Part shown: piece after piece, positions 9,373-17,982 of the stretch
Layout of the letters: each line of letters begins with the position of its first letter
How positions within the stretch are numbered: position 1 is the first letter of the stretch
Assembly: GCA_017539645.1 (NCBI GenBank)
Contig: JAFYCM010000058.1
Coordinates: 37,224-101,223 of the forward strand
Reading direction: 5' to 3'
Source of the DNA: Bacteroidales bacterium
GTDB taxonomy: Bacteria > Bacteroidota > Bacteroidia > Bacteroidales > Marinilabiliaceae
Length of the DNA: 64,000 nt
Made by a program: the position numbers and the translations under genes
Notes under the pieces: model-generated
Databases searched by the model: none
What the model was told of the DNA's origin: nothing
Seen by the model: the letters and a program-made list of their open reading frames with translations, nothing else

Positions 9373-11205
9373 ATGCAGTCAAATGAATCTCGACTTGAAC
9401 GATTGAAGGCACTTGTGGACGTGCTGCCTTTGCAACCGGGCGTATATATATACTACGACGTCAACGATGTAGTGATTTACGTCGGCAAAGCTAAGAAGCT
9501 GAGGAACAGAGTTTCGCAATATTTCTTCAACAAGACGCAGACCGCCAAAACGCAACTGCTCGTCAGCCGCATACATAACATAAAACACATTGTGGTGAAT
9601 AGCGAGGAGGATGCGCTGTTGCTCGAAAACAACCTCATCAAAAAGTATAAGCCGCGATTCAACATCTTGCTGAAGGACGACAAAACTTACCCTTGGATAG
9701 TGATACGCAACGAGCGTTTTCCTCGTGTGCAAATTACGCGTAACCTTGTGCGCGACGGCTCGCTATACTACGGTCCGTACACATTCTCGTCGCACATAAA
9801 ATCGCTGTTCGAGACGTTCAGTTCGCTCTTTTCTCTACGTACGTGTAATTATGATTTGAAGCCCGACCTCATCGAGAAGGGATACTACAAATGTTGCCTC
9901 AAATATCACCTTGGCAACTGCTCGGGGCCGTGCATTGGCGGCATCAGCGAAGAGGAATACGGGCAGAGCATCGACAACATACGTAGAATTCTCAACGGCC
10001 ACACTTCGGTAGTGGTAAAAGATATGAAAGCCAAGATGTTAGCCGCTTCGGAGGAGCTAAATTTCGAGCTTGCTGCCATATATAAAAACCGCATCGATAG
10101 GCTTTCGGAATATCAAGCACGGTCGGTGGTTTCGTCGTCGTCGAATTTCAATGCCGATGCCTTCGCTATTTATGATGATGAAAATACCAACGAGACATAC
10201 GTAAACTTCATCCGCGTAGTGGAAGGCTGTATCTTACAGTCGTTTACGCTCGAATTCAAGAGCAACATGAGCGACAGCCGCGAGGAGATTCTCTCGCACG
10301 CCATTGTGGAAGTCCGCGACACGCTAAAGACGCTCTCGCGCACCATATTCGTGCCGTTCATGCCCGACGTAGAATTTGCCAACATCAGTTTCATCATACC
10401 GCAAACGGGCGACAAGAAAAAGTTGCTCGAACTTTGCGAGAAGAACGCGCGTATGTATGCACTCGAAAAGCTCAAGCATCACACGTTTTTGCGCGGTCGC
10501 AACAGCCACATCGACTTGCTTGCGTCGGTGCAAAACAAGTTGCAGTTGCCCACCATACCGCGCCACATTGAGATTTTCGATAACTCTAACACGCAAGGCG
10601 AATATCCCGTGGCGGCGTGCGTTGTGTATAAAGATGGCAAGCCGTCGAAGAAAGATTATCGCCTTTTCAATATAAAAACTGTCGAAGGTCCCGACGACTA
10701 TGCATCTATGTATGAGGTAGTTAATCGTAGATATGCACGATTGGTAGCCGAGCAGCAGCCGTTGCCCGACCTCATCGTAGCCGATGGCGGCGCAGGGCAG
10801 ATGGAGTCGATCCGTCAAGCTACGGAGGACGCTCTTGGGTTGCACATACCTATTCTCGGTCTTGCAAAAAACGACAAACATTCTACAAATGAGCTACTTA
10901 TAGGTTTTCCGCCAAAACACATCGAGATTCGCCGCACGGACGATATTTTTCGTTTTTTTGCTGGTATGCAGGAGGAGGTTCACCGCTCAGCAATCACGTT
11001 CCACCGCAAGAAGCGCGGCAAATCTATAGCTACATCGGAACTCGACGAGATAAAGTCGATAGGCCCACAAACGAAGCAAAAACTGCTGCAACACTTCGGC
11101 AGTGTGAAAAATATTGGCAAAGCTACCGCCGAAGAGCTCGAAAATGTTGTTGGCAAGGCGAAAGCGAAAGCCATTACTGACTATTTTAGCCGCCCCAAAA
11201 CATAA
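9373..11205 (+). CDS. uvrC: UvrABC system excinuclease subunit C
   Basis: Nuclease that makes the dual incisions in nucleotide excision repair. An N-terminal GIY-YIG domain opens with LPLQPGVYIYYDVND and VIYVGKAKKLRNRVSQYF. A Cys-containing segment with GHTSVV and a UvrB-interacting region follow at about 200-240. An RNase H-like endonuclease domain comes next (IEIFDNSNTQGEYPVAACVVY, LIVADGGAGQ), and a helix-hairpin-helix pair ends the protein (IGPQTKQKLLQHFGSVKNI). 610 residues is normal. The ATG at 9373 lies immediately after the AT-rich repeat tract. The ECF sigma gene starts 9 bp downstream, so the two may be co-transcribed. Confidence 0.97.
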   Translation: MQSNESRLERLKALVDVLPLQPGVYIYYDVNDVVIYVGKAKKLRNRVSQYFFNKTQTAKTQLLVSRIHNIKHIVVNSEEDALLLENNLIKKYKPRFNILLKDDKTYPWIVIRNERFPRVQITRNLVRDGSLYYGPYTFSSHIKSLFETFSSLFSLRTCNYDLKPDLIEKGYYKCCLKYHLGNCSGPCIGGISEEEYGQSIDNIRRILNGHTSVVVKDMKAKMLAASEELNFELAAIYKNRIDRLSEYQARSVVSSSSNFNADAFAIYDDENTNETYVNFIRVVEGCILQSFTLEFKSNMSDSREEILSHAIVEVRDTLKTLSRTIFVPFMPDVEFANISFIIPQTGDKKKLLELCEKNARMYALEKLKHHTFLRGRNSHIDLLASVQNKLQLPTIPRHIEIFDNSNTQGEYPVAACVVYKDGKPSKKDYRLFNIKTVEGPDDYASMYEVVNRRYARLVAEQQPLPDLIVADGGAGQMESIRQATEDALGLHIPILGLAKNDKHSTNELLIGFPPKHIEIRRTDDIFRFFAGMQEEVHRSAITFHRKKRGKSIATSELDEIKSIGPQTKQKLLQHFGSVKNIGKATAEELENVVGKAKAKAITDYFSRPKT

Positions 11206-11214
11206 CGCTCACCA

Positions 11215-11754
11215 ATGGAGAAACGCGATGACATAGAACTCATTCAACTGATGATAGCGGGCAACGACCTCGCTTTCAAAATGTTGTATGATAAATATTA
11301 TGCCTCGCTCTGCCTTTTTGCCAACAAAATACTATGCGACGATGACGCCTCCATCGACGTTGTACAAGATATGATGGTGTGGCTCTACGAAGAGCGCGCC
11401 ACGCTTGAGATCGACAACGTGAAGTCGTTTCTGTTTCGCGCCGTACACAACCGCTGTTTGAACGTACTGAAGCATCAGAAAGTTGAGCGTATGTATGCAG
11501 AGAAAGCTCAGCAAACCGCCGTAGAAGCCGACGACAGCATCGATAATATTATAAATGCCACTGAAACCACTGCCAAGATAGCCAGCGCAATAGAGGCGCT
11601 GCCCGACCAATGCAAACTGATATTCAAACGCAGCCGCTTCGATGGCGACTCGAATGACGAAATTGCCGCTCAATTGGGCATCTCGAAGCGCACCGTTGAG
11701 ACTCAGATTAGCAAGGCTTTGCGGCGACTGCGCGAGGCTCTGGGCAATGAATAA
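11215..11754 (+). CDS. ECF-type RNA polymerase sigma factor
   Basis: Small sigma-70 factor of 179 residues with region 2 (DLAFKMLYDKYYASLCLFA and VVQDMMVWLYE) and region 4 (ALPDQCKLIFKRSRFDGDSNDEIAAQLGI, then RTVETQISKALRRLRE). It would direct RNA polymerase to a specific regulon. No FecR-like or other anti-sigma gene is adjacent, which is unusual for this Bacteroidota group. The gene sits between uvrC (9 bp gap) and a Crp/Fnr-type regulator (26 bp gap), so it may be controlled through transcription of this run. The targets cannot be read from the sequence. Confidence 0.92.
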   Translation: MEKRDDIELIQLMIAGNDLAFKMLYDKYYASLCLFANKILCDDDASIDVVQDMMVWLYEERATLEIDNVKSFLFRAVHNRCLNVLKHQKVERMYAEKAQQTAVEADDSIDNIINATETTAKIASAIEALPDQCKLIFKRSRFDGDSNDEIAAQLGISKRTVETQISKALRRLREALGNE

Positions 11755-11780
11755 CTATGGATAATTAGATATTGAACATT

Positions 11781-12473
11781 ATGGAGAGAAAACCACTAAC
11801 TATAGAAGAACTGCTCGCCTTGCCACCATTCCGCACACTTTCGGACAGCGACATGCAACTGCTATTCGAAACCACCGAGACGCTCTACCTCAATGCAGGC
11901 GACACCATTTTCAATAAAGATGACGACGCGCGAGGCATCCTTCTTATCACTAATGGGCGTGCTAAACTTATGCAAACCGACGCCGCTGGGCATTCAATGA
12001 TTGTGCGCATCGTTGGCGATGGCGATTTCTTTGGATACTCCGCCCTATTCCCCGACAAAGATTACCCCACGTCAGCAGAAGTGGTTGAGGATTGCCGTTT
12101 GCTGCGCATAGATAAAGAGACGGCGCTGCATATCATACATAATAATATTGATGCCTGCATTTTCTGCATACATGAGTTGGCCAACCAACTAACGTTCTCG
12201 CGTCGCAGTTGTCTTTCACTGACACACAAGCAGTTGCGCGGACGAATTGCTTACACTCTGCTACGTATGAAACACGAGCACGGCGTGACAACAAATGGAC
12301 AACTTAACGTATTGCTGAGCCGCGAAGAGATTGGCAAACTGAGCAATATGACCACATCGAACGCCATACGTACGCTCAGCGACCTTCAGCAAGAGAAAAT
12401 CATAAAAATTGATGGCCGACAAATAACCATCCTCGACGAAGAGAAACTCGAACACCTCGCTTTGATTGGATGA
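11781..12473 (+). CDS. Crp/Fnr family transcriptional regulator
   Basis: Cyclic-nucleotide-binding-like sensor domain (about residues 20-130, with VRIVGDGDFFGYSALF) joined to a C-terminal winged helix (RIAYTLLRM, SREEIGKLSNMTTSNAIRTLSDL). The length is 230 aa from ATG 11781; the in-frame TTG at 11772 is less likely. Few cysteines are present and none is arranged as an N-terminal Fe-S cluster, so it is not an obvious O2-sensing Fnr. It follows the ECF sigma gene by 26 bp. Its ligand is unknown; control of anaerobic genes such as pflB is possible but unproven. Confidence 0.9.
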   Translation: MERKPLTIEELLALPPFRTLSDSDMQLLFETTETLYLNAGDTIFNKDDDARGILLITNGRAKLMQTDAAGHSMIVRIVGDGDFFGYSALFPDKDYPTSAEVVEDCRLLRIDKETALHIIHNNIDACIFCIHELANQLTFSRRSCLSLTHKQLRGRIAYTLLRMKHEHGVTTNGQLNVLLSREEIGKLSNMTTSNAIRTLSDLQQEKIIKIDGRQITILDEEKLEHLALIG

Positions 12474-12494
12474 TTAATAGAGCGCAAAATCTCA

Positions 12495-12502
12495 TATATT
12501 TG
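12495..12502 (+). promoter_or_regulatory. Candidate -7 element (TATATTTG) for the SGNH hydrolase gene
   Basis: TATATTTG fits TAnnTTTG and lies 25 bp before the ATG at 12528. A TTG occurs upstream but at a spacing of about 26 bp, longer than usual. Confidence 0.45.
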
Positions 12503-12527
12503 GAACATCGCTAAAAACTAATCAATC

Positions 12528-13253
12528 ATGAGATCGATATTATTCTCCATAGTGTGCGCCACGCTTATGTGCGTGAATCTATCGTGCGAAGGCGCCGAAG
12601 TAAATACAGACGAACAGATTTCGTGCGACACATTGAATAGCAAACGCATAGCTATTCTTGGCGATTCGTATTCTACATACGTAGGCTGGATTCCACAAGG
12701 CTATGCAGTCTACTACGATGGCAACAGAATCCTTAACTCCGTAAATCAAACGTGGTGGAAACGCCTGATTGACGCGTGCGACTGCGACCTCGTGATAAAT
12801 TCGAGCTACAGCGGCTCTACCATTTGCAATACTGGCTATGGCAAGAGCGACTACACCAACATTTCATTCATCACACGTATGAAGAGCGACATTCCCGACT
12901 CGGTGGACGTAATTTTCGTATTCGGCGGCACCAACGACAGCTGGGCAGATTCGCCCATTGGTGAGCTGAAATATGCCGATTGGACTACCGACGACTTGAA
13001 GAGTTTTCTGCCTGCCGCCTGCTACCTCTTCGACTACCTTACTCGCACATTTTCGCACGCCAAGATTATAAACATAACCAACTACGGCCTCAGCGAAGCT
13101 GTCACTCAAGGTCTTAGCGACGTATGCAATCACTATGGCGTTAGCAATGTAGTATTGTCGCCCATAGAACTACGAGAGGGTCATCCGACGGCCAAAGGAA
13201 TGCTCTCCATAGCCAAACAAGTATCTGATTTCCTGAATAATGGAGGGAAGTAA
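12528..13253 (+). CDS. SGNH/GDSL-family hydrolase, exported
   Basis: Probable esterase or acyl hydrolase of 241 residues. The N-terminus is a signal sequence ending near NLSCEG, possibly a lipoprotein, although the lipobox is imperfect. SGNH blocks are visible: RIAILGDSYSTY (block I, nucleophile Ser), SSYSGSTIC (block II Gly), FGGTNDSW (block III Asn) and REGHPTAKGM (block V His). The substrate may be an acetylated polysaccharide or lipid, but this cannot be told. It is transcribed after the Crp/Fnr gene with its own candidate promoter at 12495 and converges with the tusA-like gene (5 bp between stops). Confidence 0.85.
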   Translation: MRSILFSIVCATLMCVNLSCEGAEVNTDEQISCDTLNSKRIAILGDSYSTYVGWIPQGYAVYYDGNRILNSVNQTWWKRLIDACDCDLVINSSYSGSTICNTGYGKSDYTNISFITRMKSDIPDSVDVIFVFGGTNDSWADSPIGELKYADWTTDDLKSFLPAACYLFDYLTRTFSHAKIINITNYGLSEAVTQGLSDVCNHYGVSNVVLSPIELREGHPTAKGMLSIAKQVSDFLNNGGK

Positions 13254-13258
13254 CGTTC

Positions 13259-13480
13259 CTATTTCTCTATCATCATTTTATGCGTCGAGCCTTCCACACG
13301 CTCCACAGAGATCACGTTGAACCCCTGCTCTTTTATGGCGGAAGGCACACTATTGAGCGCCTCGCCTTCGCTGAGCAGCACTTCAAGGATGTCTCCTTTG
13401 GCCATTTGCGAAAGTTTTAGCTTGGTACGCACAAGCGTCATAGGGCAATGCTCGTGCGTAATATCTAATGTATATACCAT
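13259..13480 (-). CDS. TusA-like sulfur carrier protein
   Basis: Protein of 73 residues with the TusA/SirA fold pattern. The sulfur-carrying Cys is C12 in HEHCPMTLVRTKLKL. The family signature CPxP is altered: the second Pro is Thr (CPMT), while the following helix with Lys residues is kept. It should accept a persulfide and pass it on in the cytosol. It is the last gene of a minus-strand set E1-like, DsrE-like, TusA-like, 24 bp after the DsrE-like gene. The partner desulfurase is not in the window. Confidence 0.85.
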   Translation of the reverse strand: MVYTLDITHEHCPMTLVRTKLKLSQMAKGDILEVLLSEGEALNSVPSAIKEQGFNVISVERVEGSTHKMMIEK

Positions 13481-13504
13481 GTCTTGTCTATTTAACGTGT
13501 GAAT

Positions 13505-14023
13505 TTATATAAAAATAGTTCTGCCGCCTTCCGAAATTTTCAGAAAAGAAGCAACGCCAAGTTCTTCCTTCACCTCGTTGATAAAATCGCTTTTCTTCAG
13601 GCCAAGCACATGCATAGCCATTTCGCATGCATACATATTTACGCCCAATGCTTTAGCCGCTTCCACGAGTTCTTCAAGCGTAGCTACATTGTTTTTGCGC
13701 ATCAGTTTGCGGAAAATCCACGGACCAAAACCGCAGAAGTTGAATCGTGAGGTCGGGGTATTGGAAAGTCCGCCCATCATTATGCCAAAAATTTTTGCAA
13801 TAAAGCCTCCACCCAATGGAGCGCGACCAGTCTTTCTCTTTATGGCATCGAGTCCCCAAAAGGTAAAGAACAGATTCACTTCGTAGCCCACGGCTGCCGC
13901 GCCAGTAGCTATAGTAAATGTGGCTGTTAGCTTATCGAAATCGCCGCTAAAAGCAATTATCGAGAGTTTTTTAGGGTTAGTTACGTTTTGGTTTTCAAGC
14001 ATTTGAGCTATGTTGTTGTCCAT
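13505..14023 (-). CDS. DsrE/DsrF-like sulfur-transfer family protein
   Basis: 172-residue member of the DsrE/DsrF/DrsH-like (DsrE2) group. The Rossmann-like start KLSIIAFSGDFDKLTATF is followed by GYEVNLFFTFWGL. A hydrophobic Gly-rich stretch (GGGFIAKIFGIMMGG, 71-85) may touch the membrane. The conserved Cys is C133 in YACEMAMHVLGL, with a second Cys at C97. Such proteins relay persulfide sulfur together with TusA. It sits between the E1-like gene (9 bp gap) and the tusA-like gene (24 bp gap) in an apparent operon. Confidence 0.85.
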   Translation of the reverse strand: MDNNIAQMLENQNVTNPKKLSIIAFSGDFDKLTATFTIATGAAAVGYEVNLFFTFWGLDAIKRKTGRAPLGGGFIAKIFGIMMGGLSNTPTSRFNFCGFGPWIFRKLMRKNNVATLEELVEAAKALGVNMYACEMAMHVLGLKKSDFINEVKEELGVASFLKISEGGRTIFI

Positions 14024-14032
14024 ATTATATAT

Positions 14033-14845
14033 TTATGAATGTCTAATGATTTTGCACGCCGTCTGCTCGTAGTCGAAGAGTTCTTTTATGGTTGGCTCAT
14101 TGCCGCAAATTTCGCAGGTCTTGCGCGGTGCAATATTCATCTTCATAAAATTCATCGTACGAGCGTCGAATGTCAAAAGTTTGTTGATGAGCAATTCGCC
14201 CACTCCGGTTATATATTTCAGTGTCTCCGTAGCCTGAATAGTGCCCAAGATTCCCACCACCGAGCCAAGTACTCCAGCTTGCGAACAGGTTGGCACTGTG
14301 CCCTCGGCTGGCGGTTCTTTGAACATACAACGGTAGCACGTCGAACCAGGAATATGCGTAAAGGTCTGACCTTCGAACTGATTTATACTGCCCATGCTAT
14401 ATGGTTTGCCAAGCATTACGCACGCATCGTTGACGAGGAATTTCGTAGGAAAATTATCCGAGCCTTCCACAACAAAGTCGTACTCCTTCACAATGTCCGC
14501 AATGGTGTCCGACAATAGGAAATCGTTGTACGTTTTCACCTTAACATCTGGGTTCAGGCGTTGTATAGCCTCACGCGCCGAATCCACTTTGGGCCTGCCA
14601 ACGTTTTGTGTATTATGCGCTATCTGACGTTGAAGATTCGACAAGTCAACCACATCGTTGTCTGCAATGCCCAAAGTGCCAACTCCGGCAGCCGCTAAAT
14701 AGAGCGCCACGGGACTACCAATTCCTCCTGCGCCAACGAGTAACACCTTGGCATTCAAAATCTTTTCTTGTCCCTCCACGCCAACATCTTTCAACAAAAT
14801 GTGGCGACTATATCGTTGTATTTGTTCTTCGTTGAAGTCGTACAT
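14033..14845 (-). CDS. E1-like adenylyltransferase of the HesA/MoeB/ThiF family
   Basis: Would activate the C-terminus of a ubiquitin-like sulfur carrier (ThiS or MoaD type) with ATP. It has the nucleotide-binding GAGGIGSP (38-45), ADNDVVDLSNLQRQ, a zinc site with CYRC (C170, C173) and CEIC (C244, C247), and a conserved catalytic Cys (C187, TVPTCSQAGVLG). The length is 270 aa with no rhodanese domain. No ThiS or MoaD gene lies nearby. Instead it forms a minus-strand module with DsrE-like and TusA-like genes, pointing to sulfur delivery, possibly for a cofactor or amino acid. The exact carrier is unknown. Confidence 0.9.
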   Translation of the reverse strand: MYDFNEEQIQRYSRHILLKDVGVEGQEKILNAKVLLVGAGGIGSPVALYLAAAGVGTLGIADNDVVDLSNLQRQIAHNTQNVGRPKVDSAREAIQRLNPDVKVKTYNDFLLSDTIADIVKEYDFVVEGSDNFPTKFLVNDACVMLGKPYSMGSINQFEGQTFTHIPGSTCYRCMFKEPPAEGTVPTCSQAGVLGSVVGILGTIQATETLKYITGVGELLINKLLTFDARTMNFMKMNIAPRKTCEICGNEPTIKELFDYEQTACKIIRHS

Positions 14846-14870
14846 ACGTATGTAAATATCTTATATCTAA

Positions 14871-16568
14871 TTAGTTACCTATGGAGAATTTGAGGCTGCG
14901 GCTCGTACCGTTTTCATTGATAGTATTTATTATATACAAACCTGAGCCCAAGCCATTTACGTCAATATTATAAACGTCAGCGCTCGCGGCATCGCACGTC
15001 AGCACCACGCAACCTCTGAAGTCGTAGATAGTTATGGTGCGCAACGCCGAACCTTCTATAATTATGCCGCCAGCGGTTTGCGCATAAGTTATCTCATTAG
15101 CCGAATTGCGCGCAACGATAGGGGTAACAGTGCCTGGGTCATCGTCGTTCAACGACAAAACGGAATAGATAACATCCACCATCATCGAGTGACCGGTGTC
15201 GGCTCTCCATTGGCTGCCATCGAACCACTGCGCCTCGTTCACAACATTTGTAGTAGCTACGAAAGCAGGAGTTACATACGAGCTACCCTGAAAATTCTTC
15301 GCTTTCACATAGATATGCGCATCTTTAGCGGCAATTTTCAAAGGCTTGTCGAAGTTGAATTCGAGCACACTCTCGTAGCGTTCGGGGTTACCAGTGTCCG
15401 AATCCTTAACCTTGTTGAGGTAAATAGAGCGCTGACCGCCATTGTAAATAGGCTCCGAATCTTCATCAGCAGCGATGCCCATATCTATGCTATCCAAAGT
15501 TGCACACGTGGCGTCGTACGAGGCAAAGCGCATACTCCACACCTCAATAGTATCGGCATCGATTTTTATGGCTTGACGAAGCAAAGTATTGACGCTGCTA
15601 AGCTGCTTCTCAGCCTCCGAAATATCACTATCTATATCGTAACTCTTGTATTGATGAGAGTCTCGCCCATCAGCAGTAACGAAATCGAGTCCATCGAGCG
15701 AAGTTGCGCCGGAGCCAATAGGGTCGAGGACTTCGGCGAGCGTAGAAAACTTTATGCTGTCGTTTTCGGTTTTCGTGTTCCACGCCTTGCTAAGCATCCA
15801 ATAATATTTGCGTGTTGCATCAATATTGTCGCAAAGCACAATCGCATCACCGCCTGTCAGAGCGCCTATAATCAGTCCGTCGGCATCGAGCAGCGCAGAG
15901 CCAGACGAGCCGTGCTCCACAACGCCTTGCGCGAAACCATTTATAAACCAAAAACTTGCATCCTTGTATTTTTCGCCATTATAGGAATCATAATTGGGCG
16001 TAGCGACATCGATAACCGACACTTTTTTGGCATCGCCTTTCGGATGATGATAGCATGTATACGGGCCGGCAGCATTTTCGCTCATATTCCATCCAGCCCA
16101 GTATGGTCGGCACGCCACAGACGGCGCCTCAGGCATAAGTAGCAACGCCATATCTACAGCCGTGTCACAAGCCACAATGGTTGCGCCTTTTATCTTCTGA
16201 ACCTCGTTATTGCATATCTCGCCAGCGCACGTCGGCTCTTCAAATCCCCAAAGAAAAGTTATGGAATCTGCTGGAATCTCGTTGTATTTTGCATACAAGC
16301 CATCGAGCACATGAGCCGAAGTAAGTACGTATGGTTTATGGTCGAGCGCAGTATTATTTATGAGCGTACCCGTTCCCACCTCGTAGCCATTTACATACAA
16401 TCTACAAGTGGCACGGCGTACATATTCGTATTCGTCGACACAAACAGCCGGAATATTACATTCGAGCGAAATTCCGTAGGTAGTGGCCCATTTGAGACTT
16501 TTGTTCCACTGCGCATAAGTATTTATGGCGGCGAAGCAGAATATTATGGCGAAAAGAGTCGACTTCAT
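14871..16568 (-). CDS. Secreted trypsin-like serine protease with T9SS sorting domain
   Basis: 565-residue exported protein. The signal peptide ends at NTYAQ (about residue 20). The trypsin-like triad can be read as H86 (VLTSAHVLDG), D139 (DTAVDMALL) and S222 (EHGSSGSALL), and paired cysteines are present, as in lysyl-endopeptidase-type enzymes. After a beta-rich middle region, the last 75 or so residues (GSALRTITIYDFRGCVV, GLGSGLYIINT, SLKFSIGN) form a type A T9SS C-terminal sorting domain. It should cross the outer membrane and be anchored or released. It lies 25 bp upstream of the E1-like gene on the same strand. Specificity is not readable. Confidence 0.88.
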   Translation of the reverse strand: MKSTLFAIIFCFAAINTYAQWNKSLKWATTYGISLECNIPAVCVDEYEYVRRATCRLYVNGYEVGTGTLINNTALDHKPYVLTSAHVLDGLYAKYNEIPADSITFLWGFEEPTCAGEICNNEVQKIKGATIVACDTAVDMALLLMPEAPSVACRPYWAGWNMSENAAGPYTCYHHPKGDAKKVSVIDVATPNYDSYNGEKYKDASFWFINGFAQGVVEHGSSGSALLDADGLIIGALTGGDAIVLCDNIDATRKYYWMLSKAWNTKTENDSIKFSTLAEVLDPIGSGATSLDGLDFVTADGRDSHQYKSYDIDSDISEAEKQLSSVNTLLRQAIKIDADTIEVWSMRFASYDATCATLDSIDMGIAADEDSEPIYNGGQRSIYLNKVKDSDTGNPERYESVLEFNFDKPLKIAAKDAHIYVKAKNFQGSSYVTPAFVATTNVVNEAQWFDGSQWRADTGHSMMVDVIYSVLSLNDDDPGTVTPIVARNSANEITYAQTAGGIIIEGSALRTITIYDFRGCVVLTCDAASADVYNIDVNGLGSGLYIINTINENGTSRSLKFSIGN

Positions 16569-16724
16569 ACGCGAAAAGATTTTTCTGTGAAAAGCACGCT
16601 AAGTTAGTGCTTTATATTGTCAGATAGCGATACGAATGCGCGGTTCTATTCTCTATTTTCAATTTTATGTTGCTAATTTCGCTGCCAATAAATAGCAAAT
16701 TAATCTCTATCAATCAATAAATAC

Positions 16725-17843
16725 ATGAATAAGACTATTTTGATGCTTGGCTTGGCGGCAGGTCTGTTGAGCGCTTGTAGCAACAAAAGCGTTGAAGGTG
16801 GCTACACAATCAACGGAACTGCCGACGGAACTGCCGATGGCGATACTATTTTCTATGCTCGCATGGCGGGTTATTATAATTACATGCCAATAGATACAGC
16901 TATTGTTACCGATGGTAAGTTTTTCTTCACCGGCAAGCAAGAGGGCGCAGACTTGCGTTACATCGTAGCTATACACAATGGCGAAAATGTTGGCGAAGCT
17001 GAAGTAGTTGTAGAAAATACGAACTACGAGGTAACCATCTACGGACGCGAAAAGAAAGCTGACATAAAAGGTGGTCAGGCTCAGCAACTTTGGGATAAGA
17101 TGGTAGCATTTTTGACGGACGTACCCGAAGAGGTCTCTGAAAACTACATCAAACTCAACGATCAATCGGCTTCCGACGAAGAACGCGCGGCGGCACAAGA
17201 GGCTCTTATGGAATTCTCGCGCAACCAGACCGAATCGGTAAAGAAATTTGTTGTCGACAATGCTCCTTCGGCATTCAGCGATATGGTTCTTGGTTACTAC
17301 CTCGAAGGTTTCGAGCAGTTTAACATCGACGTCGATTCCGTTGTAGGAACTCTTGCCAAAGCTGGTTTCCCACAAGCATCACGCATCGTTGAGGAGCGTG
17401 AAGCTCAGCAGAAAACCGCAGAGGGCAAACCTTATATCGATTTCGAAGCAACCAAAACCGATGGCGATAAACTGAAGATTTCTTCTGTAGTAGAGAGCAA
17501 CAAACTCACGCTCATCGACTTCTGGGCAAGCTGGTGCGGCCCATGCCGCGCAGAAATGCCTTTCGTTATTGATGCATACGAGAAATTCCACGGCAAAGGC
17601 TTCGAGATTGTTGGCGTTTCGCTCGATAATAGTAAAGATGCTTGGCTTGGCGCTATCGACCAACTCAAAATGAATTGGCTCAACGTCAGCGATTTGGCTG
17701 GTTGGGATTGTGAATATGCCGCACTCTACAACGTACGCGCTATTCCTTCTAACTTCCTCGTAAATAAAGACGGCATCATTGTAGGTAAGAATCTCCGTGG
17801 CGACGACCTCGCAGCTAAGATTGCCGAAGAACTTGCGAAATAA
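16725..17843 (+). CDS. TlpA-like thiol-disulfide oxidoreductase lipoprotein with DUF4369
   Basis: 372 residues. The lipoprotein signal is LAAGLLSAC (Cys 18). An N-terminal DUF4369-like beta domain follows (GYTINGTADG, KFFFTGKQEGADL), then a helical linker. The C-terminal thioredoxin-fold domain carries an intact CxxC in FWASWCGPCRAEMP (C271, C274) and the cis-Pro loop YNVRAIPSNFLV. It should act in the periplasm on disulfides. It is a single gene between divergent and convergent neighbours, with a strong terminator right after it (17870-17895). Compare the relative at 33274-34404, which lacks the first Cys. Confidence 0.92.
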   Translation: MNKTILMLGLAAGLLSACSNKSVEGGYTINGTADGTADGDTIFYARMAGYYNYMPIDTAIVTDGKFFFTGKQEGADLRYIVAIHNGENVGEAEVVVENTNYEVTIYGREKKADIKGGQAQQLWDKMVAFLTDVPEEVSENYIKLNDQSASDEERAAAQEALMEFSRNQTESVKKFVVDNAPSAFSDMVLGYYLEGFEQFNIDVDSVVGTLAKAGFPQASRIVEEREAQQKTAEGKPYIDFEATKTDGDKLKISSVVESNKLTLIDFWASWCGPCRAEMPFVIDAYEKFHGKGFEIVGVSLDNSKDAWLGAIDQLKMNWLNVSDLAGWDCEYAALYNVRAIPSNFLVNKDGIIVGKNLRGDDLAAKIAEELAK

Positions 17844-17869
17844 TTATTCGTACATATACATAAATAGAA

Positions 17870-17895
17870 ACCGAGCTTAGCGGCTCGGTTTTTTT
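17870..17895 (+). terminator. Intrinsic terminator of the TlpA-like gene
   Basis: ACCGAGC/GCTCGGT stem with a 6-nt loop and a run of seven T residues, 27 bp after the stop codon. Confidence 0.92.
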
Positions 17896-17918
17896 ATGCA
17901 CACAAATCAGCATTCAAC

Positions 17919-17945
17919 AAAAAAGCCCGAACTCTCGCTCGGGCT
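17919..17945 (-). terminator. Intrinsic terminator of cysK
   Basis: On the minus strand AGCCCGA/TCGGGCT forms a 7-bp stem with an 8-nt loop followed by six T residues. It faces the terminator at 17870-17895, so the convergent genes are insulated from each other. Confidence 0.92.
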
Positions 17946-17982
17946 GTGGAAACATTCAATAAATAAACCTCACCAATAATCT

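Noticed and set aside
8916-9386. Cys-rich 156-residue open frame over the 42-bp repeats
   Set aside because: It begins at TTG, owes its openness to a repeat length divisible by three, runs through non-coding repeat words and overlaps the uvrC start. Kept only as a finding.
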